The position numbers and the translations under genes are program-made. From NCBI RefSeq assembly GCF_018375725.1, contig NZ_JAHACR010000211.1, forward strand, positions 1 to 7,577: a stretch of 7,577 nt of DNA, written 5' to 3'. This DNA comes from Burkholderia sp. Lineage in GTDB: Bacteria; Pseudomonadota; Gammaproteobacteria; Burkholderiales; Burkholderiaceae. The notes below the pieces were generated by a model, which was not told the DNA's origin, ran no database searches, and saw only the letters and a program-made list of their open reading frames with translations. Shown here in pieces: positions 1 through 5,679 of the stretch. Positions within the stretch are counted from its first letter, which is position 1, and the number at the start of each line of letters is the position of its first letter.

Positions 1-24
1 GCCGCGTCCCGCGCGGGACGCGGC
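1..24. repeat. Perfect 24-base palindrome, possible terminator
   Basis: Bases 1-12 are the exact reverse complement of bases 13-24. As RNA this would form a very stable stem of about 10 GC-rich pairs with a 4-base loop. No T run follows on the plus strand, and the other flank lies outside the window, so orientation cannot be decided. The likeliest role is the terminator of a gene ending to the left, or a bidirectional one. A second, shorter inverted repeat (CGCCG/CGGCG, 2-base centre) lies just after it at about 29-40. The palindrome is directly visible. Its function is inferred. Confidence 0.45.
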
Positions 25-111
25 CTGACCGCCGGACGGCGCCCGAAATGATCCGTTACCGTTTTGCCCAGCGTTTCATCATCGCGCCGTCTAAGCTTAA
101 GCATCGGCACG

Positions 112-127
112 CCGCCAGCCTTGGCGG
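112..127 (+). promoter_or_regulatory. Hairpin next to and partly covering the lipoprotein ribosome binding site
   Basis: CCGCCA (112-117) and TGGCGG (122-127) are perfect complements separated by a 4-base loop. The 3' arm includes the first two G residues of the GGAGG Shine-Dalgarno sequence at 126-130, which lies 5 bases before the ATG at 136. If the hairpin forms in the mRNA it would compete with ribosome binding. The pairing is seen in the sequence. Any regulatory role is inference, and in GC-rich DNA such a stem can occur by chance. Confidence 0.35.
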
Positions 128-135
128 AGGACATC

Positions 136-381
136 ATGAAACCCGCACTTGCCGTCGCGGCGCTCGCGTGCGCGACGCTCTCCGGCTGCTACTACCCGTA
201 CGGCTACTACGCAGCGGCGCCGGCCCCGGAACCTGTGCAGACGGCACCGGTGTATGTCGCGCCCGCACCCGCCTACTACTATCCGGCCCCGGCCTACGCG
301 CCGGCATGGGGCGGCTGGTGGGGACCGTCGCTGTCGCTCAACTTCGGATTCGGCGGCCGCGGCGGCTGGCGCCACCATTGA
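136..381 (+). CDS. Small tyrosine/proline/alanine-rich lipoprotein, function unknown
   Basis: This is an 81-residue protein. The N-terminus has one lysine, then a hydrophobic stretch (residues 3-15) and a lipobox L-S-G-C with the acylated cysteine at position 18, so it should be exported by Sec, cleaved by signal peptidase II and lipid-anchored. The mature part is only 64 residues. It begins with tyrosine clusters, continues as a Pro/Ala/Tyr-rich low-complexity segment (about 25-55), and ends in a Trp/Gly-rich tail with an alternating SLSLNFGFG stretch and a terminal His-His. I count ten tyrosines and four tryptophans in the mature chain. I recognise no enzymatic domain; a cell-envelope role is the most that can be inferred. 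The ATG at 136 is preferred over an in-frame TTG at 64 because GGAGG sits 5 bases upstream and the signal peptide begins exactly there. The next gene is 112 bases downstream. Confidence 0.75.
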   Translation: MKPALAVAALACATLSGCYYPYGYYAAAPAPEPVQTAPVYVAPAPAYYYPAPAYAPAWGGWWGPSLSLNFGFGGRGGWRHH

Positions 382-408
382 CCGAGACGACATTTCCCGT
401 TTCTTGCT

Positions 409-428
409 GTTTCATCCGATCGTGAAAC
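409..428 (+). repeat. Inverted repeat after the lipoprotein gene, weak terminator candidate
   Basis: GTTTCA (409-414) pairs perfectly with TGAAAC (423-428) around an 8-base loop, 27 bases after the lipoprotein stop codon. It is not followed by a T run and the stem is only six pairs, so intrinsic termination would be weak. It could equally be an operator-like dyad in front of the transporter gene or a chance match. Confidence 0.22.
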
Positions 429-493
429 GCCGGACTGCCGGTGCGGTGTAAGATGCATCGCATCCCTTTCCCCGGCCGTCCGGCCCACGATCG

Positions 494-1420
494 ATGTCGC
501 CCAAGAACGCTTTCCTGCTGACCGTGCTCGCCGCCCTGTGGGGCGCGTCGTTTCTGTTCATCCGCGTCGGTGTCGCAGAGTTCGGCGTCGCGCCGCTGAT
601 GGCGCTGCGCGTCGGCATCGGCGCGCTGTTCCTCATCGGCCTTGCGCTGACACGCATCAAGCCCGCAGACCTTGCCGCCCAGTTGCGCCGCCATGCGCGG
701 CCGCTGTTCGTCGTCGGCGTGCTCAACTCGGGCGCGCCGTTCTGCCTGTTCGCGTTCGCCGAGCTGACGCTGTCGGCCGGCGTGACATCGGTCATCAACG
801 CGACGACGCCGCTCTGGGGCGCGCTCGTCGCGTATCTGTGGCTGAAGGACAAGCTGTCGCTGCCGCGTGCGCTGGGTCTCGTGATCGGTTTCGCCGGCGT
901 GCTCACGCTCGTCTGGGATCAGGTCGTCAGCGCGCACGGCGATGCGTCCGCCGGCGCGACCGCGCTCGCTGCCGCCGCGGCGCTCGGCGCGACGCTCCTG
1001 TACGGCATCGCCGCCAATTACACGAAGCGCAAATTGAGCGGCGTCGATCCGCTCGTCAACGCAACCGGCACCATGATCGGCTCGACGCTGCTGCTGGTAC
1101 CGTTCGCGATCGCGACGTGGCCGGCCGCGCCGGTCAGCGCATCCGCCTGGGGCGCGGTTCTCGCACTCGGCATCGCGTGCACGGGCATCGCGTACTTCAT
1201 CTTCTTCTACCTGATCGCACACGTCGGGCCGGCGCGCGCGATCACCGTGACATTCGTGATCCCGGTTTTCGGCCTGCTGTGGGGCACGCTGTTCCTGGGC
1301 GAACGCATCTCGGCCGTGATGCTGGAAGGCTGCGCGATCGTGCTCGTCGGCACCGCGCTCGCGACCGGCGTGATCAAACGCATCCCGGGCATGCGGCCGC
1401 GCGGCGGCGAAGCGGCGTGA
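494..1420 (+). CDS. EamA/DMT-superfamily inner-membrane transporter
   Basis: This 308-residue protein has ten predicted membrane helices, at about residues 5-24, 31-52, 70-89, 95-116, 124-141, 154-174, 186-207, 216-238, 246-267 and 272-293. This is the usual length and the duplicated five-plus-five layout of the EamA (RhaT-like) drug/metabolite transporter family. Family hallmarks are the first-helix motif ALWGASFLFIRVG (14-26), NATTPLWGALVAYLWLKDK in helix 4 (102-120), and the equivalent in the second half, IPVFGLLWGTLFLGERIS (256-273). Members export or import small metabolites, often amino acids or related compounds. The substrate cannot be told from sequence here. The C-terminus is short and basic. 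The ATG at 494 starts exactly at the first helix but has no clear Shine-Dalgarno sequence. The gene stands 112 bases from the lipoprotein and 75 bases from the next reading frame, so it may be its own unit. Confidence 0.9.
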   Translation: MSPKNAFLLTVLAALWGASFLFIRVGVAEFGVAPLMALRVGIGALFLIGLALTRIKPADLAAQLRRHARPLFVVGVLNSGAPFCLFAFAELTLSAGVTSVINATTPLWGALVAYLWLKDKLSLPRALGLVIGFAGVLTLVWDQVVSAHGDASAGATALAAAAALGATLLYGIAANYTKRKLSGVDPLVNATGTMIGSTLLLVPFAIATWPAAPVSASAWGAVLALGIACTGIAYFIFFYLIAHVGPARAITVTFVIPVFGLLWGTLFLGERISAVMLEGCAIVLVGTALATGVIKRIPGMRPRGGEAA

Positions 1421-1481
1421 GTCTGGAGTTACCCTGATACGCGAACCGGCGAGACCTCGATACACTGCATCAACTATTCGC

Positions 1482-1487
1482 AGGAGG
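1482..1487 (+). promoter_or_regulatory. Strong Shine-Dalgarno sequence of the leader frame
   Basis: AGGAGG lies 8 bases before the ATG at 1496, which is near-ideal spacing. It serves the 36-codon frame rather than the EAL gene itself: it is 120 bases from the EAL ATG, and the nearest in-frame upstream alternative for that gene (GTG at 1527) has no such sequence in front. This site is the main reason for taking the small frame seriously. Confidence 0.6.
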
Positions 1488-1495
1488 CCGCCAGG

Positions 1496-1606
1496 ATGAA
1501 CGAGAATCTTCCGCGCCCGCCTGCGCGTGCGGCGGTTTGTGCCGCGTACGTCGCGGCGCGCGGCGATTCCGTATCCGCCTCCGGCTTCGCGTCCGGGCGC
1601 CGCTGA
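1496..1606 (+). CDS. Candidate 36-residue leader peptide upstream of the EAL gene
   Basis: This is an ATG-initiated frame of 36 codons with a consensus AGGAGG at good spacing, ending in TGA at 1604-1606. One base later the EAL gene begins (TGA-C-ATG), an arrangement typical of translational coupling. The peptide starts MNENLPRPPARAAV and is rich in Ala, Arg and Ser. It has no membrane segment, no run of a single regulatory amino acid and no domain I recognise. It is in a different frame from the EAL gene (+1 relative to the GTG at 1527). Possible explanations are a leader that delivers ribosomes to the weakly initiated EAL start, a small protein in its own right, or a frameshift separating an original N-terminus. 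I favour the first. Translation is inferred only from the start signal. Confidence 0.4.
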   Translation: MNENLPRPPARAAVCAAYVAARGDSVSASGFASGRR

Positions 1607-1607
1607 C

Positions 1608-2888
1608 ATGCCGGCCGCCCGCGACCTGTCTCTCGACGCCCTGCTCTGCCATCTCACGCCGACGCCCGGCGGCTGGCTGGCCGATTATCACGGCGCCACG
1701 CTGCGCAGCGTGTTCCAGCCCGTGCTGTCGATCACACACAAACGCGTCGTCGGATACGAAGCGCTGCTGCGCGTCGTCGATGCGGCGGGCGCGGCGATTT
1801 CACCGGGCGCCTTGTTCGACAAGACCCGCGGCGTGGCCGAATCCCTGCTTCTCGACCGGCTTGCCCGCTGTCTGCATACCGCCAATTTCGTCGCGCAAGG
1901 CATCGGCGACGGCTGGCTGTTCCTGAACGTGGTGCCGCGCGTGCTCGATTCGGGCCTCGTACAACGGGAATTCGTCGAAGCGCTGTGCAAGCATTTCGCG
2001 TTGCCGCCGAACCGGATCGTGCTCGAAGTCGTCGAAAAGCCGTCGCGCGACGAAGCGCAGCTCGCCCGCACGATCGACATGATGCAGCATCGCGACTTCC
2101 TGATCGCGATCGACGACTTCGGCACCGGCTTCTCCAATTTCGACCGCGTATGGCGTGCACGGCCCGACATCGTCAAGCTCGACCGCTCGCTCGTCGAACG
2201 TGCGACAGGCGGCAGCGAAGACCGCCGCATCATGCACCACCTCGTATCGATGCTGCATCAGGCGGGCGCGATGGTGCTCGCGGAAGGTGTCGAAAGCGAC
2301 GACGCACTGCAGGCGCTGATGGAGGCCGACATCGATTTCGTGCAGGGCTTCCAGTTCGGACAGCCGGATCCGTCGATCGCCCGCGCGAGCGCGGCGGCGC
2401 CCGCGATGCTCGATGCCGCGTGGCAGCGCTTCATTGCGCGGCGTCAAGCGCAGCCGCACAACGCGCAACCGGGATTCGACGCGATCGAGCGGCTGGTGCT
2501 CGCTGGCTCGGCCGCGTTCGCGGCCACCGGCAGCCTGCCGGAAGCCGCGCAGCGCGTGCTCGTGGTGCCGGCCGCGCGCCGCGTGTTCGTGACGGACGAA
2601 GTCGGCGAACAGTTCCTGCCGTCGATCGGCACACAGCCGCACGATCGCAATCCGGTGGCGACCCGCCTCGCGCCGCTGTTTCCGGAAACGCACAGCAACT
2701 GGTCGCGGCGGCCGTATTTCCAACGGGCGATCGCGGCACCCGGCCGCGTTGCGCTGATGGGCCCGCACTTCTCGCTGACCGAGGGCTGCGACTGTTACAC
2801 CGCCGCCGTCGCGACGCTCGTGCACGAGCGTCTCGTCGTGTTTTGCGTCGACTTCGTACTCGACAGTGCCGGAACCGTGATGCGCTGA
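1608..2888 (+). CDS. EAL-domain cyclic-di-GMP phosphodiesterase with C-terminal PAS/Cache-like domain
   Basis: The protein is 426 residues from the ATG at 1608. The EAL domain covers about residues 30-255. All residues needed for cyclic-di-GMP hydrolysis in active family members appear present: E51 in YEALLR, N107 in FLNV, E140 and E143 in LEVVE, D169-D170 in DDFGTGFSN, K190 in VKLD, E226 in AEGVE, and Q246 in VQGF. It should therefore cleave cyclic-di-GMP to linear pGpG and lower this second messenger, which usually favours motility over biofilm. There is no GGDEF domain, signal peptide or membrane helix, so it is cytoplasmic. Residues about 285-426 form a second domain with the pattern RRPYFQRAI (367-375), GPHFSLTEG (385-393) and VVFCVDF (410-416). 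This resembles PAS/Cache-type sensor folds such as the C-terminal domain of Bacillus YkuI; that assignment is by pattern only. It contains C394-x-C396 and C413. A longer start (GTG at 1527) would add 27 Arg/Pro-rich residues and has no ribosome binding site. The ATG at 1608 lacks a strong one too, but follows the leader stop by one base. Confidence 0.88.
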   Translation: MPAARDLSLDALLCHLTPTPGGWLADYHGATLRSVFQPVLSITHKRVVGYEALLRVVDAAGAAISPGALFDKTRGVAESLLLDRLARCLHTANFVAQGIGDGWLFLNVVPRVLDSGLVQREFVEALCKHFALPPNRIVLEVVEKPSRDEAQLARTIDMMQHRDFLIAIDDFGTGFSNFDRVWRARPDIVKLDRSLVERATGGSEDRRIMHHLVSMLHQAGAMVLAEGVESDDALQALMEADIDFVQGFQFGQPDPSIARASAAAPAMLDAAWQRFIARRQAQPHNAQPGFDAIERLVLAGSAAFAATGSLPEAAQRVLVVPAARRVFVTDEVGEQFLPSIGTQPHDRNPVATRLAPLFPETHSNWSRRPYFQRAIAAPGRVALMGPHFSLTEGCDCYTAAVATLVHERLVVFCVDFVLDSAGTVMR

Positions 2889-2929
2889 CCCGGCAGCGAC
2901 GGCTCGGCGCATCAACGGCACGTGCTTCA

Positions 2930-2951
2930 GCCGCGCGCTGCATCGCACGGC
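2930..2951 (-). terminator. Hairpin in the convergent gap, weak terminator candidate for the recBD-arfB operon
   Basis: GCCGCGCG (2930-2937) and CGCACGGC (2944-2951) form an 8-pair stem with a 6-base loop. On the minus-strand RNA the single imperfect position becomes a G-U wobble, so the stem is complete; on the plus strand it is a C-A mismatch. It lies about 93 bases beyond the arfB stop codon and about 40 bases after the EAL stop, between two converging genes. No U run follows on either strand. I see nothing else of note in the 2889-3043 gap. Confidence 0.28.
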
Positions 2952-3043
2952 GGCGCCCAGTCGCGATGCCGGTCACCTTCGCCTCGCTGCCAATCTGCTC
3001 GACTCGCGCCGGACACCGCCGCCTGCCGCAGATGCATCACGTA

Positions 3044-3448
3044 TTACGCCCGCACCTTGCCTCGCCCCGATTTCACATCGCTGCGACGCGCCTTGTGTTC
3101 CAGCCGCCGCTCCTTCGATGCGCGTGTCGGACGCGTGGCGATGCGCGCACGCGGCGTGACCGCAACGCTGCGGATCAATGCGTCGAGTCGCGCGAGTGCG
3201 GCTTCCCGGTTTTTCTCTTGCGTCCGGTGCTCCTGCGATTTGATCACCACGACGCCCTCGCGCGTGATGCGCTGGTCCGACAGCGCAATCAGCCGCTCCT
3301 TGATGAGCGGCGGCAACGACGAGGCGCGGATGTCGAAACGCAGGTGAATCGCGCTCGACACCTTGTTGACGTTCTGACCGCCCGCGCCTTGTGCACGCAT
3401 CGCCGTCCATTCGACCTCGGCGGGATCGAGCGTATAGCGGATCATCAT
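3044..3448 (-). CDS. arfB: Alternative ribosome-rescue factor ArfB (GGQ peptidyl-tRNA hydrolase)
   Basis: This is a 134-residue protein (133 if the second of two adjacent ATGs is used). It closely matches the ArfB/YaeJ family as I know it from E. coli. The catalytic GGQ is at residues 23-25 in RAQGAGGQNVNKVSSA, followed by IHLRFDIRASSLP and the family segment QEKNREAALARLDALI. It ends in a lysine/arginine-rich tail (about 105-134: RPTRASKERR, ending in GKVRA), the part that in E. coli enters the empty mRNA channel of a stalled 70S ribosome so that the GGQ domain can hydrolyse the peptidyl-tRNA. It lacks the codon-recognition domains of RF1/RF2, and its length fits the family (140 in E. coli). 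The ATG at 3448-3446 overlaps the recD stop by four bases (ATGA), and no good Shine-Dalgarno sequence precedes it, so it probably depends on translational coupling with recD. The frame stays open further upstream inside recD, but that part is a shadow of recD. Confidence 0.95.
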   Translation of the reverse strand: MMIRYTLDPAEVEWTAMRAQGAGGQNVNKVSSAIHLRFDIRASSLPPLIKERLIALSDQRITREGVVVIKSQEHRTQEKNREAALARLDALIRSVAVTPRARIATRPTRASKERRLEHKARRSDVKSGRGKVRA

Positions 3449-5679
3449 CGTCGTGCTGCCGTGCGTTGCGGCGCGAGCGCCTCGTCGATACGCGCCGCGA
3501 GGCCGGAGTCGCGCTGCGTGCGGGTCGCGATCGCCTGCGCCAGCACGCGTCGCGAGCCGATCACCTGCACGCGCGTGCGTGCGCGCGTCACCGCGGTGTA
3601 GACCAGTTCGCGCGTCAGGACGCGCCCGAACGTGGCCGGCAGCACGAGCGCGGCCTCGTCGAACTCCGAGCCCTGTGATTTGTGGACGGTCAGCGCGAAC
3701 GCGGTTTCGTGCGGTGGCAGCGCCGCCGGCGATACCGCGCGCGCGGTGCCGTCCGCCCGCTTGAACCAGACGCGCAACACGCCCTGTGCATCGGGCAGCG
3801 CGATACCGATGTCGCCGTTGAAGAGCCCGAGCGCGTAATCGTTGCGCGTCACCATGATCGGGCGCCCGGTGAACCAGTGCGCACCGACCGCGAGCGGCAC
3901 GCGTGCGGCACGGCGCACATGCGACGCGACGAGCGCGTTGACGTGCTCGGCGCCGCGCATGCCGGTACGCGTCGCGCACAGGATACGGAAGCGGTTCAGC
4001 GCATCGAACAGCGGCAGCGGGTCGGGCTCGGCAGCAGCAAGCGTCCGGCGCAGCGCGTCGAGATAAGCGGAGAAGCGCTGCGCGAGCCGTTCGATCGTCG
4101 ATGCCGCGAGCGTCTCGCCCGCGTCTTCGTGGAACGATGCGGCTGGCGCATCGTCCGCTGCGTCGGTGCGCGGGGAATCCGATCCGTCGTCCGTCGGCAG
4201 CGCGTCGAGCGCATCCTGCACATCGCCGCGGCGAATCGCCAGCGACAGGCGACCGATCGGCGAATCAAGCCCGAAGCGGTAATTGCGCTCGAGCCAGACG
4301 ACGCAATCGGCAAGCGGCGCAGGCGCGGCAGCGGTCGCGGCCGCGCCGCATGCGTCGGCCGTCGCAACAGCCCGCTGCGCGTCGCCCGCGTCGAATGGCG
4401 CGACGTCCGCCGCGTCCAGCCACGCGAGTTCGCCGGCCTCGATCCACGCGGGCGCATCGCCCGCGTCATGGCCTGTTTCCGGAGCGATCGGTGCGGTGGC
4501 GGCCTCATTGTCGTCGAACAGCGCGGCCTGCCGCGTGTCGGACTGCGCCGGCGCCGCAGCGGTAAACGCCGATCCTGCGGACCGCACGACGGAAGCCTCC
4601 ACGCCGTCCGGCACCGGCAATGCCGCAACAAACGCGGCTTCGTCGATGCCAAGCGCCTGCGCGATGCGTGTGCGCGCCGCCGCACTGAATGACGGCCGCG
4701 CGCTCAATTCTGCAAAAACAGCCCCCGCCTCGACCGCCGCGAGCTGGTCCTTGTCACCGAGCAACACAAGCCGCGCGCCCGGCGCGAGCGCGTCAAGCAG
4801 GTGTGCGGCCAGCGCGACGTCGATCATCGACGCCTCGTCGACGACGATCAGATCGTATGGAAGCGGATTGTCCCGATGATGGCGAAAGCCGGCCGCGCCG
4901 CCGCCGCCCAGCAGGCGGTGCAACGTGTACGACGTGCTCGGCAGACGCGCGGCAAGCTCGGGCGGCAGATCGCCCGCACGCGCGTGCAACGCTTCCTGCA
5001 TTCGCTGCGCCGCCTTGCCGGTCGGTGCAGCGAGCGCGATCCGGAGATCGGGATGCGCATCGAGCAGGCATGCCAGCACGCCGACGACCGTGGTCGTCTT
5101 GCCGGTGCCCGGTCCGCCGCTGACAATCGTGACACGGCCCGTCAGCGCGACGACCGCCGCGACACGCTGCCAGTCCACCTCGCCCTTCGCCGGCCCGAAG
5201 TAGCGGGCCAGCCGGTCGCGCAATATGCCAGGCGCAAGCGCATCGCCCGCGCGATCGGCGACATCCGCCTGCGCGACGAGCGCGCCGGCAAGCCGCCGCT
5301 CGTAATCGAAATAGCGCGCGAGATAGAGCCGATCGTACCGGTCGACGATGAGCGGCCGCTCGGCGCCCCGCTCGAGCGTGCCGAACGCGACGACGCCGCT
5401 CGCCGCAAGCGCCGCGCGCACATCGGCCAGCGGCTCGTCGTAGCGCTGCGCCAATGCGCCGAGCGACACACAGACATGGCCGCCCGCCGTCGCCCGGCTG
5501 GCCGCGAACGCGGCCCGCGCCGCCCAGCGTGCCGCAGCGGCCGGTGCGCCCGCGTGGCGCGCAAGCTCGCCGATGCGACGGGCGAACCCTTCCGCCAGCG
5601 CGATGCCGAAATCCGCGGGCTCGGGCAGACGCGCGGCTAGGCCGCCGGTAAATTCGAGCGTATCGTCGGGAGCGCTCAT
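3445..5679 (-). CDS. recD: RecBCD exonuclease V, alpha subunit RecD (5'-3' helicase)
   Basis: The 744-residue protein is a superfamily 1B helicase with the motifs in order: Walker A GGPGTGKTTT (188-197), Ia APTGKAAQRM (218-227), Walker B IVVDEASMID (278-287), III LLGDKDQLAAVEAGA (306-320), IV LERNYRFG (463-470), V RPIMVTRNDYALGLFNGDIG (606-625), TVHKSQGSEFD (664-674) and VI VYTAVTRAR (693-701). RecD is the fast 5'-3' motor of RecBCD, which unwinds and degrades double-strand ends until Chi. The N-terminal 170 residues correspond to the domain that contacts RecC. E. coli RecD is 608 residues. The extra length here lies mainly in an Ala/Asp/Pro-rich low-complexity stretch at about 355-457, between motifs III and IV, and a smaller acidic one at about 495-525. 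Catalytic motifs are intact, so I predict a functional subunit. The ATG overlaps the recB stop by four bases and has its own strong Shine-Dalgarno sequence. Confidence 0.96.
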   Translation of the reverse strand: MSAPDDTLEFTGGLAARLPEPADFGIALAEGFARRIGELARHAGAPAAAARWAARAAFAASRATAGGHVCVSLGALAQRYDEPLADVRAALAASGVVAFGTLERGAERPLIVDRYDRLYLARYFDYERRLAGALVAQADVADRAGDALAPGILRDRLARYFGPAKGEVDWQRVAAVVALTGRVTIVSGGPGTGKTTTVVGVLACLLDAHPDLRIALAAPTGKAAQRMQEALHARAGDLPPELAARLPSTSYTLHRLLGGGGAAGFRHHRDNPLPYDLIVVDEASMIDVALAAHLLDALAPGARLVLLGDKDQLAAVEAGAVFAELSARPSFSAAARTRIAQALGIDEAAFVAALPVPDGVEASVVRSAGSAFTAAAPAQSDTRQAALFDDNEAATAPIAPETGHDAGDAPAWIEAGELAWLDAADVAPFDAGDAQRAVATADACGAAATAAAPAPLADCVVWLERNYRFGLDSPIGRLSLAIRRGDVQDALDALPTDDGSDSPRTDAADDAPAASFHEDAGETLAASTIERLAQRFSAYLDALRRTLAAAEPDPLPLFDALNRFRILCATRTGMRGAEHVNALVASHVRRAARVPLAVGAHWFTGRPIMVTRNDYALGLFNGDIGIALPDAQGVLRVWFKRADGTARAVSPAALPPHETAFALTVHKSQGSEFDEAALVLPATFGRVLTRELVYTAVTRARTRVQVIGSRRVLAQAIATRTQRDSGLAARIDEALAPQRTAARR

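Noticed and set aside
64..135. Upstream TTG start adding 24 residues to the lipoprotein
   Set aside because: It would bury the signal peptide behind a polar extension; the ATG at 136 has GGAGG at good spacing and a lipobox at the right distance.
422..454. Possible sigma-70 promoter before the transporter, with TAAGAT at 449-454
   Set aside because: The -10-like hexamer is fair but no -35 match lies at 16-18 bases; too weak to annotate.
1429..1466. Possible promoter before the leader frame, with TACACT at 1461-1466
   Set aside because: Only four of six -10 positions match and no -35 element is at suitable spacing.
338..1657. 439-residue minus-strand open frame across the transporter gene
   Set aside because: Arg/Asp/Glu/Gln-rich composition typical of antisense shadows in GC-rich DNA; the plus strand encodes a clear ten-helix transporter.
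1800..2948. 382-residue minus-strand open frame opposite the EAL gene
   Set aside because: Composition is charged and His/Arg-rich, with no domain, while the plus strand shows every EAL catalytic motif.
1985..3601. 538-residue plus-strand open frame spanning the EAL gene, the gap and arfB
   Set aside because: Extremely arginine-rich, crosses real genes on both strands, and has no recognisable motif.
3449..3979. N-terminal extension of the arfB frame into recD
   Set aside because: The added part is out-of-frame recD sequence, and the ArfB family begins at the ATG pair at 3448/3445.
3682..5640. Long plus-strand open frames opposite recD (3682-4692 and 4801-5640)
   Set aside because: Shadows of the recD codon pattern; recD has all helicase motifs in one frame.
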